Of a stretch of 64,000 nt of DNA, positions 26,295 through 35,429 are shown one piece after another. Each line of letters opens with the position of its first letter. Positions within the stretch are counted from its first letter, which is position 1. The DNA comes from Acidobacteriota bacterium (GTDB lineage: Bacteria > Acidobacteriota > Terriglobia > Terriglobales > Acidobacteriaceae): positions 62,001 to 126,000 of the forward strand of contig JABCZL010000016.1 in assembly GCA_013289685.1 (NCBI GenBank), given 5' to 3'. The notes under the pieces were generated by a model. The model saw nothing but the letters and a program-made list of their open reading frames with translations, had not been told where the DNA came from and searched no databases. The translations under genes and the position numbers were made by a program.

Positions 26295-28328
26295 ATGCGA
26301 ACCTCACCGATTGTTGGCATATTTCTTCTTCTGGCGTCTTTGGCTACCGCCCAACCCCAACCGCAACTCAACCTGATGCCGATGCCCGCCAGCGTTCAGA
26401 CCGGCGCGGGACAATTGCCGATCACTCAATCGTTCTCCGTGGGCGTCGTCGGAACTCACGATGCTTCGCTGGACGGCGCGGTCCAGCGGTTCGTGACGCA
26501 ACTTTCGCGCCAGACCGGAATCCCATTCCGCCCCAAGCCGGGCGAGCCCCCCACGCTGCAGATCCACGCCGAGCACGGCCGCCAGGCCGTGCAGAAGCTT
26601 GGCGAGGATGAATCTTACGAACTGACCGTCACGGATTCCGGCGCGAAGCTCACCGCACCAACTTCACTCGGCATCCTGCGTGGGCTGCAGACTTTTCTTC
26701 AGCTCGCGCAGATCACGTCGTCCGGATTCGCCGTGCCCGCCGTCACCATCAAAGATCAACCGCGTTTTCCCTGGCGTGGCACGCTGATCGACGTGAGCCG
26801 CCACTTTATTCCCATCGACGTGCTCAAGCGCAACATTGACGGAATGGCCGCGGTCAAAATGAACGTGCTGCACTGGCATCTTTCCGATGACCAGGGATTC
26901 CGCGTCGAGAGCAAAGTTTTTCCCAAGCTCACTGGAATGGGATCCGATGGCATGTTTTACACGCAGGAGGAAATTCGCGATTTCATCGCTTACGCGCATG
27001 ACCGTGGTATTCGCGTGATGCCGGAGTTCGACATTCCCGGCCACACTCACTCCTGGTACCCCGGATATCCCGAACTGGCCAGCGGCCCCGGCCCCTATAC
27101 GCTGGACGGCGACGGTCTCGACCCGATCATGGATCCCACGCGGGAGACGACCTACAAGTTCCTCGAGAAGTTTGTTGCGGAAATGGCCAAGCTCTTTCCC
27201 GACGCGTATTTCCACATTGGAGGCGACGAGGTCGACGGCAAGCAGTGGGACGCCAACCCACAGATTCAAGCCTTCATTCACGCGCACGGGATGAAAAACA
27301 ATCAGGATCTACAGGCCTATTTCAACCAGCGCCTGCAGAAGATCGTGGCCAAGAACCACAAAATCATGGTGGGCTGGGACGAGATCCTGCATCCCGATTT
27401 GCCCAAGACGATTATCGTGCAGTCTTGGCGCGGACAAGAGTCGCTGGCCGCGGCTGCGAAACAGGGCTACAGAGGCTTGCTCTCGTTCGGATACTATCTC
27501 GACTTGATGTGGCCGGCGGCGCGGCACTATGCAGTTGATCCCATGGCCGACGCGGCTGCGACGCTCACTCCGGAAGAGAAGAGCCGAATTCTCGGTGGCG
27601 AGTCGTGCCAGTGGGCGGAGTGGGTCACTCCCGAAAACATCGATTCGCACATCTGGCCGCGCAACGCTGTAATCGCAGAGCGGTTGTGGTCTCCACAGGA
27701 GATCAAAGATGTCGCCTCGATGTACACGCGGATGAATGCCGTGAGTCTCGACCTCGAATGGCTGGGCCTGACGCACCGCTCCGCTCGCCCGCACATGCTG
27801 CATCGCATGGCCGGGACCGGCGATATAACGGCGCTGCGCAATCTCGCGGATGTCGTCGAGCCGGTCAAGGACTACAACCGTTGGAGCGACGCGAAAGGTC
27901 CCATTGATTTTCACGCGCCCCTGACCCGCATGATCGACGCCGTCTATCCCGAGAGCGACCCGGCCCGCCACTTCGGCGATCTGGTGCAAACCTTCGTCCA
28001 GAGCGGCTACAAAGACCAGGCCGCCGAAGCGCAGATCCGCATGTGGCTCACCACTTGGCGGGATAACGATGCCCGCCTGCATCCTTTGCTCGACCAGACG
28101 TTTCTGTTGCAGGAAGACGAGCCGATGTCGCAGGATCTGTCTGCGCTGGGCGCGGCCGGACTGCAGGCGCTCGATTATCTCGACAAGGGCCAGCCTGCGC
28201 CGGATTCGTGGAAGACGCAGCAACTCGCCTTAATCGATCAAGCCAAAAAGCCGATGGCCGACCTGCTGCTGATGGTGGCTGCACCGGTGCAACAGCTGGT
28301 GGAAGCGAGCGCGGCCGAGCACAAATAA
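26295..28328 (+). CDS. GH20 beta-N-acetylhexosaminidase, exported
   Basis: A 677-residue glycoside hydrolase family 20 enzyme that removes terminal N-acetylglucosamine or N-acetylgalactosamine, probably from chitin or peptidoglycan fragments. The signal peptide is SPIVGIFLLLASLATAQ. The GH20b N-terminal domain is followed by the catalytic barrel from about residue 150 (FPWRGTLIDVSRHF). The catalytic Asp-Glu pair is in FHIGGDEVDGKQW near residue 310, and substrate-binding WHLSDDQGFR is upstream. I prefer ATG 26295 to a TTG 27 bases earlier that overlaps the toxin gene. Confidence 0.93.
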   Translation: MRTSPIVGIFLLLASLATAQPQPQLNLMPMPASVQTGAGQLPITQSFSVGVVGTHDASLDGAVQRFVTQLSRQTGIPFRPKPGEPPTLQIHAEHGRQAVQKLGEDESYELTVTDSGAKLTAPTSLGILRGLQTFLQLAQITSSGFAVPAVTIKDQPRFPWRGTLIDVSRHFIPIDVLKRNIDGMAAVKMNVLHWHLSDDQGFRVESKVFPKLTGMGSDGMFYTQEEIRDFIAYAHDRGIRVMPEFDIPGHTHSWYPGYPELASGPGPYTLDGDGLDPIMDPTRETTYKFLEKFVAEMAKLFPDAYFHIGGDEVDGKQWDANPQIQAFIHAHGMKNNQDLQAYFNQRLQKIVAKNHKIMVGWDEILHPDLPKTIIVQSWRGQESLAAAAKQGYRGLLSFGYYLDLMWPAARHYAVDPMADAAATLTPEEKSRILGGESCQWAEWVTPENIDSHIWPRNAVIAERLWSPQEIKDVASMYTRMNAVSLDLEWLGLTHRSARPHMLHRMAGTGDITALRNLADVVEPVKDYNRWSDAKGPIDFHAPLTRMIDAVYPESDPARHFGDLVQTFVQSGYKDQAAEAQIRMWLTTWRDNDARLHPLLDQTFLLQEDEPMSQDLSALGAAGLQALDYLDKGQPAPDSWKTQQLALIDQAKKPMADLLLMVAAPVQQLVEASAAEHK

Positions 28329-28635
28329 GCCAGGCCGGTCCGCACAAGATGGAATGAGCGAAGCGAAAGACATGTGCACTCGCGTGGGTCAAATACAGAG
28401 ATCCTTCGCTTCGCTCAGGATGACAGGGTGGCCTTGTGCCGCGAATCTGCGCCACGATTCTAACGGCACGCCACCCTGGCCACTCGCAACACGGCGCACT
28501 TCAGTGACATCTCCGCGACCGTCGTCGACCCCTGGACGGCATAAATCGCAGTGCGGCATGGTATTCTATTAACTCCAGCTGCGCACCGTCTTAAGCGGAA
28601 TTCCTCGCAGGTCCTGAAGAAGTTACAAAGAAACC
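28329..28635. other. Intergenic region with family B repeat
   Basis: Holds a family B half-element at 28400-28425 (GATCCTTCGCTTCGCTCAGGATGAC). The rest shows no gene. The promoter of the ABC-F gene should lie near 28550-28620, but I cannot define hexamers. Confidence 0.5.
28400..28425 (-). repeat. REP-like palindrome, family B (short form)
   Basis: GATCCTTCG CTTCG CTCAGGATGAC is the closed, short version of the family, lacking the variable inner hairpin seen at 23704 and 60608. Confidence 0.8.
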
Positions 28636-30270
28636 ATGCTTTCAGTCAGCAATGTGTCCATGCGCTACGGCGCCAAAATTCTGTTCGATGAAGTCTCCAC
28701 GGCGTTTACGCCGGGCAAGCGCTATGGCCTGACCGGGCCCAACGGCGCCGGCAAGTCCACGTTTATGAAGCTGCTGAGCGGCGAGCTTGAGCCGCAAAAA
28801 GGGACGGTCGTGCGCCCCCGCAAGCTCGGTGTGTTGAGCCAGGATCAGTTCGCGTTCGACGCCCATTCTGCGATCGACACCGTCATCATGGGCAACAAGC
28901 GCCTGTGGGCGGCCATGCAGGAACGCGATGCAATCTACGAGAAGCCCGAGATCACCGACGCCGACGGCATGAAGCTCGGCGAACTCGAAGGTATTGTCGG
29001 CGAAGAAGACGGCTACACCGCCGAGAGCGATGCCGCGATTCTGCTGCAGGGTCTCGACATTCCGGACGAGCTGCATTCGCGCAAGATGGGCGAGTTGCAG
29101 GGCGGGCAGAAAGTCCGAGTCCTACTGGCGCAGGCTCTGTTCGGTCATCCCCAGGCTCTTCTGCTTGACGAGCCTACGAACCACCTCGACCTGGATTCGA
29201 TCCACTGGCTGCAGGGATTCTTGAACGTCTACGACGGCGTGGTCATCGCCATTTCGCACGATCGCCACTTCCTGAACAGCATCTGCACTCATATCGCCGA
29301 CATCGATTACGAAACCATCATCACTTACACCGGAAGTTACGACGACATGGTCGTGGCCAAGACGCAGGTGCGGTCGCAGATCGAGTCGCAGAATGCACAG
29401 CGCGAAAAGAAGATCTCACAGCTGAACGAATTTATCGCGCGGTTCGCGGCTGGAACGCGGTCAAGCCAGGTGCAGTCGCGGCGCAAGGAAGTCGAGCGCC
29501 TGCAGGTCACCGAACTAGCCCGATCCAACATCGCACGCCCGTTCATCAAGTTCGAGCAGAAGCGCCCTTCGGGCAAGCACATCCTCGAAATCGAGCACCT
29601 GGGAAAGGCGTACGGCGACAAGCAGGTTATTCGCGACTTCACCGCCAGCATCACCCGCGGCGAGCGGATCGCGCTCATGGGCCGCAACGGCGCCGGGAAG
29701 ACCACTCTGCTGAACGCCCTGCTGGCGAATTCTCCGACGACGCCGGAGGCCGAACTGCGCAAGACCAGCGGTTATGACGGCCCCTTCGTAGACTCCGGGA
29801 AAGTCATCTGGGGGCACGAGGCCTCCATTGGCTACTTCGCGCAGGATCACCGCAGCCTGATCGAGGGGGGCACGACCGCAATCGAGTGGCTGCATCAGTG
29901 GGATGGCGCGGCCGTCACCGAAGAACTGCGCGGGATCCTGGGGCAGATGCTGTTCCAGCGCGACGAGGCCACCAAATCCACCAGCGTGCTTTCTGGAGGC
30001 GAGGCGGCGCGCCTGCTCTTCTGCAAACTAATGCTGCAAAAGCCGAACGTGCTGGTGCTCGACGAGCCTACGAACCACCTTGATCTTGAATCGATCAATG
30101 CTCTGAACATCTCTTTGCAGCGCTATCACGGGACGGTTTTTCTAGTGACCCACGATCACGATCTCATCGACGAAGTCGCCACCCGCATCTGGCATTTCGA
30201 AAGCGACCACAAGATTACCGACTTCAAGGGTACTTACGAGGACTATCAGGCGGCTGTGGTCGCGGTGTAG
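28636..30270 (+). CDS. ABC-F family ATPase (YbiT-like)
   Basis: A 544-residue soluble protein with two ABC nucleotide-binding domains and no membrane segment. Walker A motifs are GPNGAGKST (about residue 36) and GRNGAGKTT (about 350). Both Walker B regions read LDEPTNHLDL, with ABC signatures LQGGQKVRV and LSGGEAARL. The linker at about 245-310 is charged, as in ABC-F proteins that bind the ribosomal E site and modulate translation. Length and the LSVSNVSMRYGAKILFDEVS start resemble YbiT. ATG 28636 stands alone downstream of a repeat region. Confidence 0.92.
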   Translation: MLSVSNVSMRYGAKILFDEVSTAFTPGKRYGLTGPNGAGKSTFMKLLSGELEPQKGTVVRPRKLGVLSQDQFAFDAHSAIDTVIMGNKRLWAAMQERDAIYEKPEITDADGMKLGELEGIVGEEDGYTAESDAAILLQGLDIPDELHSRKMGELQGGQKVRVLLAQALFGHPQALLLDEPTNHLDLDSIHWLQGFLNVYDGVVIAISHDRHFLNSICTHIADIDYETIITYTGSYDDMVVAKTQVRSQIESQNAQREKKISQLNEFIARFAAGTRSSQVQSRRKEVERLQVTELARSNIARPFIKFEQKRPSGKHILEIEHLGKAYGDKQVIRDFTASITRGERIALMGRNGAGKTTLLNALLANSPTTPEAELRKTSGYDGPFVDSGKVIWGHEASIGYFAQDHRSLIEGGTTAIEWLHQWDGAAVTEELRGILGQMLFQRDEATKSTSVLSGGEAARLLFCKLMLQKPNVLVLDEPTNHLDLESINALNISLQRYHGTVFLVTHDHDLIDEVATRIWHFESDHKITDFKGTYEDYQAAVVAV

Positions 30271-30557
30271 GCGGACAGCAAATTCCCTTCGATTGCGCTC
30301 TGTCGAAAATCCCCACTTCTCGCGCAAAGAACGCGCGAGAAATGGGGCACCCGACAGATTCCTCGCTCCGCTCTCGGCGGGTTTCACCGGCTCCGAGCGG
30401 CTCGGAATGACAAGGCTTTTGGGGCCAGGTGGCAGTTGCACCATTTTCGCTGCATGTAAATTAACCAGGTTCTCCACAGTTTTTTGCACCGTTTGCTGTT
30501 GCGTTTGGAGCCGCAAGTTGAAGATAATGGCGGCGAGAGTAAGTTGTTGGTATTACC
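30271..30557. repeat. Gap with degenerate family B element
   Basis: Between about 30352 and 30413 runs an element starting CAGATTCCTCGCTCCGCTC and ending CGGCTCGGAATGAC, with an inner GGCGGGTTTCACCGGCTCC stem. It is a relative of the elements at 55495 and 56886. The rest holds no recognisable gene. Confidence 0.6.
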
Positions 30558-31445
30558 GTGTACAGTCGAGCCGATTTACTGAGGATTCTTCACGTAACCC
30601 CGCGCCAGTTAGCCAACTGGGAGCGGAACGGCCTGGTAACGTCTGCGGAAGCCTATTCTTTTTCCGATCTCCTGGAAATCAAAAAGGTTCGCGATCTCTG
30701 TGCCATGAGCGTGCGGCCAGCGGTCATTCGCCAGTCGCTCGACGCCATGCGCAAGCAGGCTTCTGGCGTGGAGAAGCCGCTGCTCGAAGCGAGTGCGTTG
30801 TCCACGGCTAAGCACCGCGTGGCATTCCGGCATCAAGGCAAACTTCTGGAGCCGATCGCGGGCCAGTTTCTGATGGATTTTTCCGAGCGCGAGAGAGTCG
30901 TAACCACCACGCCGGTGCCCCGGTCGGAGTCCAGTCCCCGCGAGGGCGAGGTTACGTCCTGGTTTGCGCGGGGCATCGCGATGGAAGAGGATCCCAACAC
31001 GCAGCCCGACGCCATCGCCGCGTATCATCAGGTGCTCGAAATCCAGCCCACGCACGCGGCCGCGCACATCAATCTGGGCACGCTTTACTACAACCGCCAG
31101 GATTTCGCGCTCGCCGAACGCCATTACCGCCAGGCCATTGAAGCCGATCCGCGCTACTCGCTCGCGTACTTCGACCTCGGCAATGTGCTCGACGAGACCG
31201 GGCGCGTGCAGGAGGCGATCCAGACCTACAAGACCGCTCTGCAGCTCGCTCCGACCTACGCGGACGCGCATTACAACCTTGCGCTGGCCTACGAAAAGAC
31301 CCGCGAACCCCGCAAGGCGCTCAAACACTGGCAAGCCTATGTCAAACTCGACACTTCAGGCCCGTGGTCGGTGCATGCCCGTAGCCAGATCAAGCGCATC
31401 CTACAGGCGGACGGGTTGAAGCTGGTTCATTCTCGCCCTCGCTAG
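30558..31445 (+). CDS. MerR-type HTH fused to TPR repeats
   Basis: A 295-residue protein. Residues 1-65 resemble a MerR-type winged helix (YSRADLLRILHVTPRQLANWERNG, then YSFSDLLEIKKVRDL). A linker follows, and from about residue 140 come four tetratricopeptide repeats (AAHINLGTLYYNRQDF, LAYFDLGNVLDETGR, DAHYNLALAYEKTREP). There is no membrane helix. This suggests a cytoplasmic regulator that works through protein contacts rather than a small-molecule pocket. The start is GTG 30558 with no strong Shine-Dalgarno sequence. The target is unknown. Confidence 0.85.
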   Translation: MYSRADLLRILHVTPRQLANWERNGLVTSAEAYSFSDLLEIKKVRDLCAMSVRPAVIRQSLDAMRKQASGVEKPLLEASALSTAKHRVAFRHQGKLLEPIAGQFLMDFSERERVVTTTPVPRSESSPREGEVTSWFARGIAMEEDPNTQPDAIAAYHQVLEIQPTHAAAHINLGTLYYNRQDFALAERHYRQAIEADPRYSLAYFDLGNVLDETGRVQEAIQTYKTALQLAPTYADAHYNLALAYEKTREPRKALKHWQAYVKLDTSGPWSVHARSQIKRILQADGLKLVHSRPR

Positions 31446-31472
31446 CACTCTCACACTTCCAATCGGCGTCGA

Positions 31473-31583
31473 CGTCATCCTGAACGGAGCTGTTTTTCAG
31501 GCGGAGTGAAGGATCTCGCGCGCAGACATGCGCTTCCCGCGAGATCCCTCCTCCGGCTGGAAGGCGCCGGAGTTCGGGATGAC
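31473..31583. repeat. Long family B element
   Basis: The ends TCATCCTGAACGGAG and CGGGATGAC enclose two inner hairpins: GGATCTCGCG with CGCGAGATCC, and CCGGCTGGAAGGCGCCGG. It fills the gap between the HTH/TPR gene and the acyl-CoA dehydrogenase. Confidence 0.7.
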
Positions 31584-31675
31584 GCCTCAGAAAATGGAGC
31601 AGCCCGCATTCCAAACCTTCGGCGGCGACAGTGTTAAAATCATCGGTTTGCCATCTTACCGACGAAGGTGTTCCC

Positions 31676-32851
31676 ATGCCTGATATCACGCTGCAGGCCG
31701 CAGTTCCCACTCCTCTCACTACCCTCACCGAAGACGAGATTCTTTTCCGCGACAACATCCGCCAGTTTGCCGACGAGAAGATCCGTCCTCTGGTCAAAGA
31801 GATGGACGAGAAGGGCGTCTTCGACAAAGACCTGATCCACGACTTCTTCCAGCTCGGCCTGATGGGCATCGAAATCCCTGAGCAGTACGGCGGAGGTGGG
31901 GCCAAGTTCTTCGAGGCGATCCTGGCCGTCGAGGAATTGTCGCGGGTGGACGCTTCCTCCGGGGTCATCGTCGACGTGCAGAACACGCTGGTCAACAACG
32001 CCCTGCTGCGCTGGGGCACGGAAGAGCAGAAAAAGCGCTTTCTGCCCAAGATGGCCACCGAGACCGTCGGCGCCTATGCCCTGAGCGAGGCCGGTTCAGG
32101 TTCTGACGCGTTCGCCTTGCAGACACGTGCAGCCCTCAAGGGCAGCGAGTATGTGCTCAACGGGCGCAAGCTTTGGATCACCAACGCCAAAGAAGCCGGA
32201 TTGTTCGTGCTCTTCGCCACGATCGATCCCAGCGCCGGATATAAAGGCATCACGGCCTTCCTGATCGAAAAAGACTTCCCCGGATTCACCGTCGGCAAGA
32301 AGGAAGACAAGCTCGGCATCCGGGCTTCGTCGACCTGCGAACTGATTCTGGAAGACTGCCGGGTGCCCAAGGAGAATGTACTGGGCGAGCCCGGCAAGGG
32401 CTACAAGATTGCCATCGAGACTCTGAACGAAGGCCGCATCGGCATTGGCGCGCAAATGATTGGCCTGGCCCGCGGGGCTTGGGAGTTCGCCTGCAAGTAT
32501 GCCGTGGAGCGCAAGCAGTTCGGCAAAGCTATTTCCGAGTTCCAGGGCATCCAGTTCCAGATCGCGCAGATGGCTACCGAGATTGAGGCCGCGCGCCTCA
32601 TGGTCTACAACTGCGCCCGCATGAAGGACGCGGGCGTGAACTTCGTCAAGGAAGCTGCCATGACCAAGCTGTTCGCCTCGCAGGTGGCCGAGCGCGTGAC
32701 TTCGCTAGCCATTGAAATCTACGGCGGGTACGGATTTACCAAGGACTATCCCGTCGAGAAATACTGGCGCGACGCCAAGATCGGCAAGATCTACGAAGGC
32801 ACGTCGAACATGCAGCTGGCGACCATCGCCAAGCTGGTGCTGGGCAAATAG
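31676..32851 (+). CDS. Acyl-CoA dehydrogenase
   Basis: An FAD flavoenzyme of 391 residues that forms the alpha-beta double bond in acyl-CoA during fatty-acid or branched-chain amino-acid breakdown. Conserved blocks are AYALSEAGSGSDAFALQT, LWITNAKEAG, GIRASSTCELILEDCRVP, ERKQFGKAISEFQGIQFQ and EIYGGYGFTKDYPVEKYWRDAKIGKIYEGTSN, whose YEGT Glu is the probable catalytic base. The pattern is closest to the short/branched-chain group. ATG 31676 is preceded by GAAGG. No other beta-oxidation gene is adjacent; the window's thiolase is 30 kb away. Confidence 0.93.
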   Translation: MPDITLQAAVPTPLTTLTEDEILFRDNIRQFADEKIRPLVKEMDEKGVFDKDLIHDFFQLGLMGIEIPEQYGGGGAKFFEAILAVEELSRVDASSGVIVDVQNTLVNNALLRWGTEEQKKRFLPKMATETVGAYALSEAGSGSDAFALQTRAALKGSEYVLNGRKLWITNAKEAGLFVLFATIDPSAGYKGITAFLIEKDFPGFTVGKKEDKLGIRASSTCELILEDCRVPKENVLGEPGKGYKIAIETLNEGRIGIGAQMIGLARGAWEFACKYAVERKQFGKAISEFQGIQFQIAQMATEIEAARLMVYNCARMKDAGVNFVKEAAMTKLFASQVAERVTSLAIEIYGGYGFTKDYPVEKYWRDAKIGKIYEGTSNMQLATIAKLVLGK

Positions 32852-32870
32852 GATTTCAGCAACGGAAATC

Positions 32871-33209
32871 CTATTCCGAATGGAAATGCAGCTCGATGAG
32901 TTCTTTGGATTCGGCCGCTGCGGGAACAAACTTCCATCGTCCGACAGCATCCTGGGCCGCTTGGACGAGCAGAGGGCTGCCACCCACGGGCTCGACCGCT
33001 TTCACGTTACCGTCCGTCGCGACGACCGCTAACACCCTGACTGTGCCGCCGAGGTTCAATCTCTTCGCCGCCTCGGGATAGGTTGGGTCCACTCTTCGGA
33101 CGACCTTACGTCTAACTTCGGTGGAAGATTGCTGGCTGTGGGCCATGGCTGCAGGTCCAAAGCAGTAGGAAAAAACTAGAAAAAGAACCAGAGCGTACCG
33201 CGTCCGCAT
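32871..33209 (-). CDS. Small exported TonB C-terminal domain protein
   Basis: A 112-residue protein with a signal peptide (YALVLFLVFSYCFGPAAMA). A stand-alone TonB C-terminal domain follows: DPTYPEAAKRLNLGGTVRVLAVVATDGNV, then VQAAQDAVGRWKF. Single-domain periplasmic TonB-C proteins are common in Acidobacteriota. They lack the transmembrane and proline-rich parts of true TonB, so energy transduction is unlikely. It converges on the acyl-CoA dehydrogenase, with only 19 bases between the stops. Confidence 0.85.
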   Translation of the reverse strand: MRTRYALVLFLVFSYCFGPAAMAHSQQSSTEVRRKVVRRVDPTYPEAAKRLNLGGTVRVLAVVATDGNVKAVEPVGGSPLLVQAAQDAVGRWKFVPAAAESKELIELHFHSE

Positions 33210-33573
33210 AAATTAGGGGGTCCTGAGGGGAAATTGTACTTCTAATAATTCTTGGTACCGATGATCGTAAGCGATGACGGACTGCGTGGGAAAGTAACCA
33301 CAGTAACCAAAATCTTTCCCAAGAAGGTCAGGTTCCTGAAATGGGAGGATGCCCTCTGCGGGGCGCTCCGAGTCGCCTGGCGGCCCACACGTCTGCAACC
33401 CAATCGCGCTTGCTCATAATGTGCATCGAGTTGCACATTCCACCTCTCTCCATTCCCATCGCTGGACTGATAACCATTCTGGTATCAACCATTTAGCCAG
33501 ATTTCGACGGTTGGCTCCCAGGGTGCAATTCCCCAGGTGCCTGCGTGTCCGGGGCGAAGACCGAGGGTGCCAC
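33210..33573. other. Intergenic region, no gene recognised
   Basis: The gap lies between the divergent TonB-C and membrane-anchored protein genes. Open frames exist on both strands, but none has a ribosome-binding site or recognisable protein. I see no clear RNA structure. Confidence 0.45.
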
Positions 33574-34110
33574 TTGACGACGTTATTCGGGACCACCACC
33601 TTACCCATCGTAGCTGACATCAATGTTCCAGCTGCTCCCGCTGCTCCCAAGAAGCATGGCTGGTTGCCCCTGCTGGTCGTTCTTTTTCTGATCTCCTACG
33701 GCCTGATGACCATGCTGATCGTTGAGCAGGGTCGGACCATCGAGTCGCAGCGCGCCCTGATTCGCGAGCTCTTCCGTGACAGTACCGAACTGTCGGCGGC
33801 CAGGAAGGCTGCGCAGGAGATTGCCCCATCAACCTCGGCCAGGACCCAGGCCCAGATTCCGTCATCCACCCAGCACCCGTCGACCCAGATTCCGTCAACC
33901 CAGATTCCTTCAACCCAGCACCCGTCATCCCAGAACCCGTCAACCCAGGCACAAACCAGTCAGACCCCGTCTTCCCAGGCAGGATCGCAACCGGCCGGAC
34001 CGCGGCATCGCGCGCAGAGCCAGTCCGCCAAAGAAAAACCGGAGTTCCGAATGCCGTCCAAACCAGCCGCAGATCTGGTGGACGATGTCCGGACCCAGAT
34101 CACGATTTAA
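33574..34110 (+). CDS. Membrane-anchored protein with Ser/Thr/Gln/Pro repeats
   Basis: A 178-residue protein with one transmembrane helix (WLPLLVVLFLISYGLMTMLIV, about residues 29-49). A short coiled segment (QGRTIESQRALIRELF) follows, then a low-complexity tail of repeated (S/T)QxPS pentapeptides and a basic C terminus. The tail is probably extracytoplasmic. Function unknown. The start is uncertain: TTG 33574 follows CCGAGGGTGCCAC, and the frame is open further upstream with no ATG near the helix. Confidence 0.55.
   Translation: MTTLFGTTTLPIVADINVPAAPAAPKKHGWLPLLVVLFLISYGLMTMLIVEQGRTIESQRALIRELFRDSTELSAARKAAQEIAPSTSARTQAQIPSSTQHPSTQIPSTQIPSTQHPSSQNPSTQAQTSQTPSSQAGSQPAGPRHRAQSQSAKEKPEFRMPSKPAADLVDDVRTQITI
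33852..33950 (+). repeat. 15-bp coding tandem repeats (PSTQx)
   Basis: About six imperfect 15-base units close to CCGTCAACCCAGATT encode PSTQI, PSTQH and PSSQN. The array is in frame within the membrane-anchored protein's tail. Confidence 0.8.
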
Positions 34111-34226
34111 GGATTACAAAGCAGCGCGACGAAGAACAAGCTTCACGAACCTGAACACTGCGGCACTTTCGTTCTGTAGGTAGCAGTAAGCGGAAAGAAG
34201 TTGGGAACCCGGTTCCAGGGAAACCT

Positions 34227-34282
34227 GCTTCGGAAACCCTGCTTCGGAAGCCCAGCTTCGGAAGTCCAGCTTCGGAAGCCCA
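34227..34282 (+). repeat. Four 14-bp tandem repeats before a start codon
   Basis: Four adjacent units of GCTTCGGAAGCCCA (variants ACCCT and GTCCA) end 11 bases before ATG 34294. Each unit contains the self-complementary CTTCGGAAG, so the 5' leader could form a ladder of hairpins or a protein-binding array. 14 is not a multiple of three, but the array lies outside the coding region. Confidence 0.9.
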
Positions 34283-34293
34283 GGTAAGCAAAC

Positions 34294-34542
34294 ATGAAGG
34301 TCCTGACCCTAGCCTTGTTGTTCAGTCTGCCGGTTGTCCCATTGGCCCCGCAAAAGCCCCTGCGCCAGCCGACCAGCCAGATCGCCAAACACTCCAAGGG
34401 CGGACGCTGGTATTTCGCCGCCTCCGGCCACGCCGTGTATTGCTACGGTCCTGTCATGACCCTGCCCCGCGCCAACGGTGACCTGCAAAAAGTCGCCACC
34501 TTCTGCCGCGACGGCGGCGCCGTGGTCCCTCTAAAGGATTAG
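34294..34542 (+). CDS. Small secreted hypothetical protein
   Basis: An 82-residue protein with a signal peptide (KVLTLALLFSLPVVPLA) and a mature part with two cysteines (VYCYG and TFCRDGG) that could form a disulphide. No family is recognised. The ATG lies directly downstream of four 14-base tandem repeats, and AGGTAAGC is a possible ribosome-binding site. It converges on the exported DinB gene. Confidence 0.6.
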   Translation: MKVLTLALLFSLPVVPLAPQKPLRQPTSQIAKHSKGGRWYFAASGHAVYCYGPVMTLPRANGDLQKVATFCRDGGAVVPLKD

Positions 34543-34589
34543 GATCTATACCCAAAAGTTGGCCGAAACGCAGGCGCCTGAAGGATTGT

Positions 34590-35297
34590 CTAATCGGCCT
34601 CTGGCTTCGCGCCCGGCAGGCGCTTTCTCAGGAACGCGATCTGTCCCGTGTGATGCGCCTCGTGCTCGCAGACATGGAACCACTTACAGAGATTGTTGGT
34701 CGGTCCCCAGGGCCAGTCTTTGTCGGCGGCTAGAAGCCACGCATCATCGCGCTTGCTGAACTCTGCCAGCGTCTTGGCACGCGTCTCTTGCAGAATCTTC
34801 AGGTAGTAGTCCCGGTCGTGGCCCTTGATCGATTTCCGGCCGGCATCCCCTAGATTCATCGCTGCGTCCCACTGTTGCTTCACGGAATCGGGCCAACTGT
34901 CCCACTTCTTGCCGTCGAAAGTATTGAGCTGGTAGTACGTCTCTGTGGCCGCCAGATGCAGCATCAACGCGCCGATGGTATTGGCCCTGGGATCAACGAG
35001 GTAGTCCAGGTCGGCTTGCGTCAGGCCCTTGGTGGCAGAGATTACTCCGTTGGCCTCGCGCATCCAGGTGAGCAGGGAGACGAACGTTCCCACCTGCGGA
35101 GCGTATCCCGGTCTCGGTCCAAGCATATTCAGATTCGAGTCGCTCGGCTCCGCAGTCCCGGGCAGCGAGAGCGGACCAAAAAAAGCAGAGAAGCCGGCGG
35201 TAAGAGCGGCTGACCCTTTTAGAAAGTTTCTCCGGTTGGAAAAGCATTGGTTGGCGAAGCGGTCTTCTGCGATGGAATTCGGTATGCTGGTTGGCAT
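34590..35297 (-). CDS. Exported DinB-family protein (Tat signal)
   Basis: A 235-residue DinB-superfamily protein. The N terminus has a twin-arginine-like signal (SNRRNFLKGSAALTAGFSAFFG). The metal-binding His residues appear in LMLHLAATETYYQ and CKWFHVCEHEAHHTGQIAFLRKRLPG, so the four-helix-bundle metal site looks intact. Export of a DinB protein through Tat would suit a folded metalloprotein. No substrate is known. It is divergent from the pirin gene, 132 bases away, and unlinked to the other DinB protein at 21912. Confidence 0.82.
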   Translation of the reverse strand: MPTSIPNSIAEDRFANQCFSNRRNFLKGSAALTAGFSAFFGPLSLPGTAEPSDSNLNMLGPRPGYAPQVGTFVSLLTWMREANGVISATKGLTQADLDYLVDPRANTIGALMLHLAATETYYQLNTFDGKKWDSWPDSVKQQWDAAMNLGDAGRKSIKGHDRDYYLKILQETRAKTLAEFSKRDDAWLLAADKDWPWGPTNNLCKWFHVCEHEAHHTGQIAFLRKRLPGAKPEAD

Positions 35298-35429
35298 GGG
35301 CGTCTCCTTCGAAACGAATACGGTGGAGAATACTAGGGGCGTTTGATCGGCGAGTCAATTCGTGTCTCTGCGTCCTGCACGCCCCTAAGTGCATCAAATT
35401 TCCACGCGACTCTCTTCACGGAGATCATC

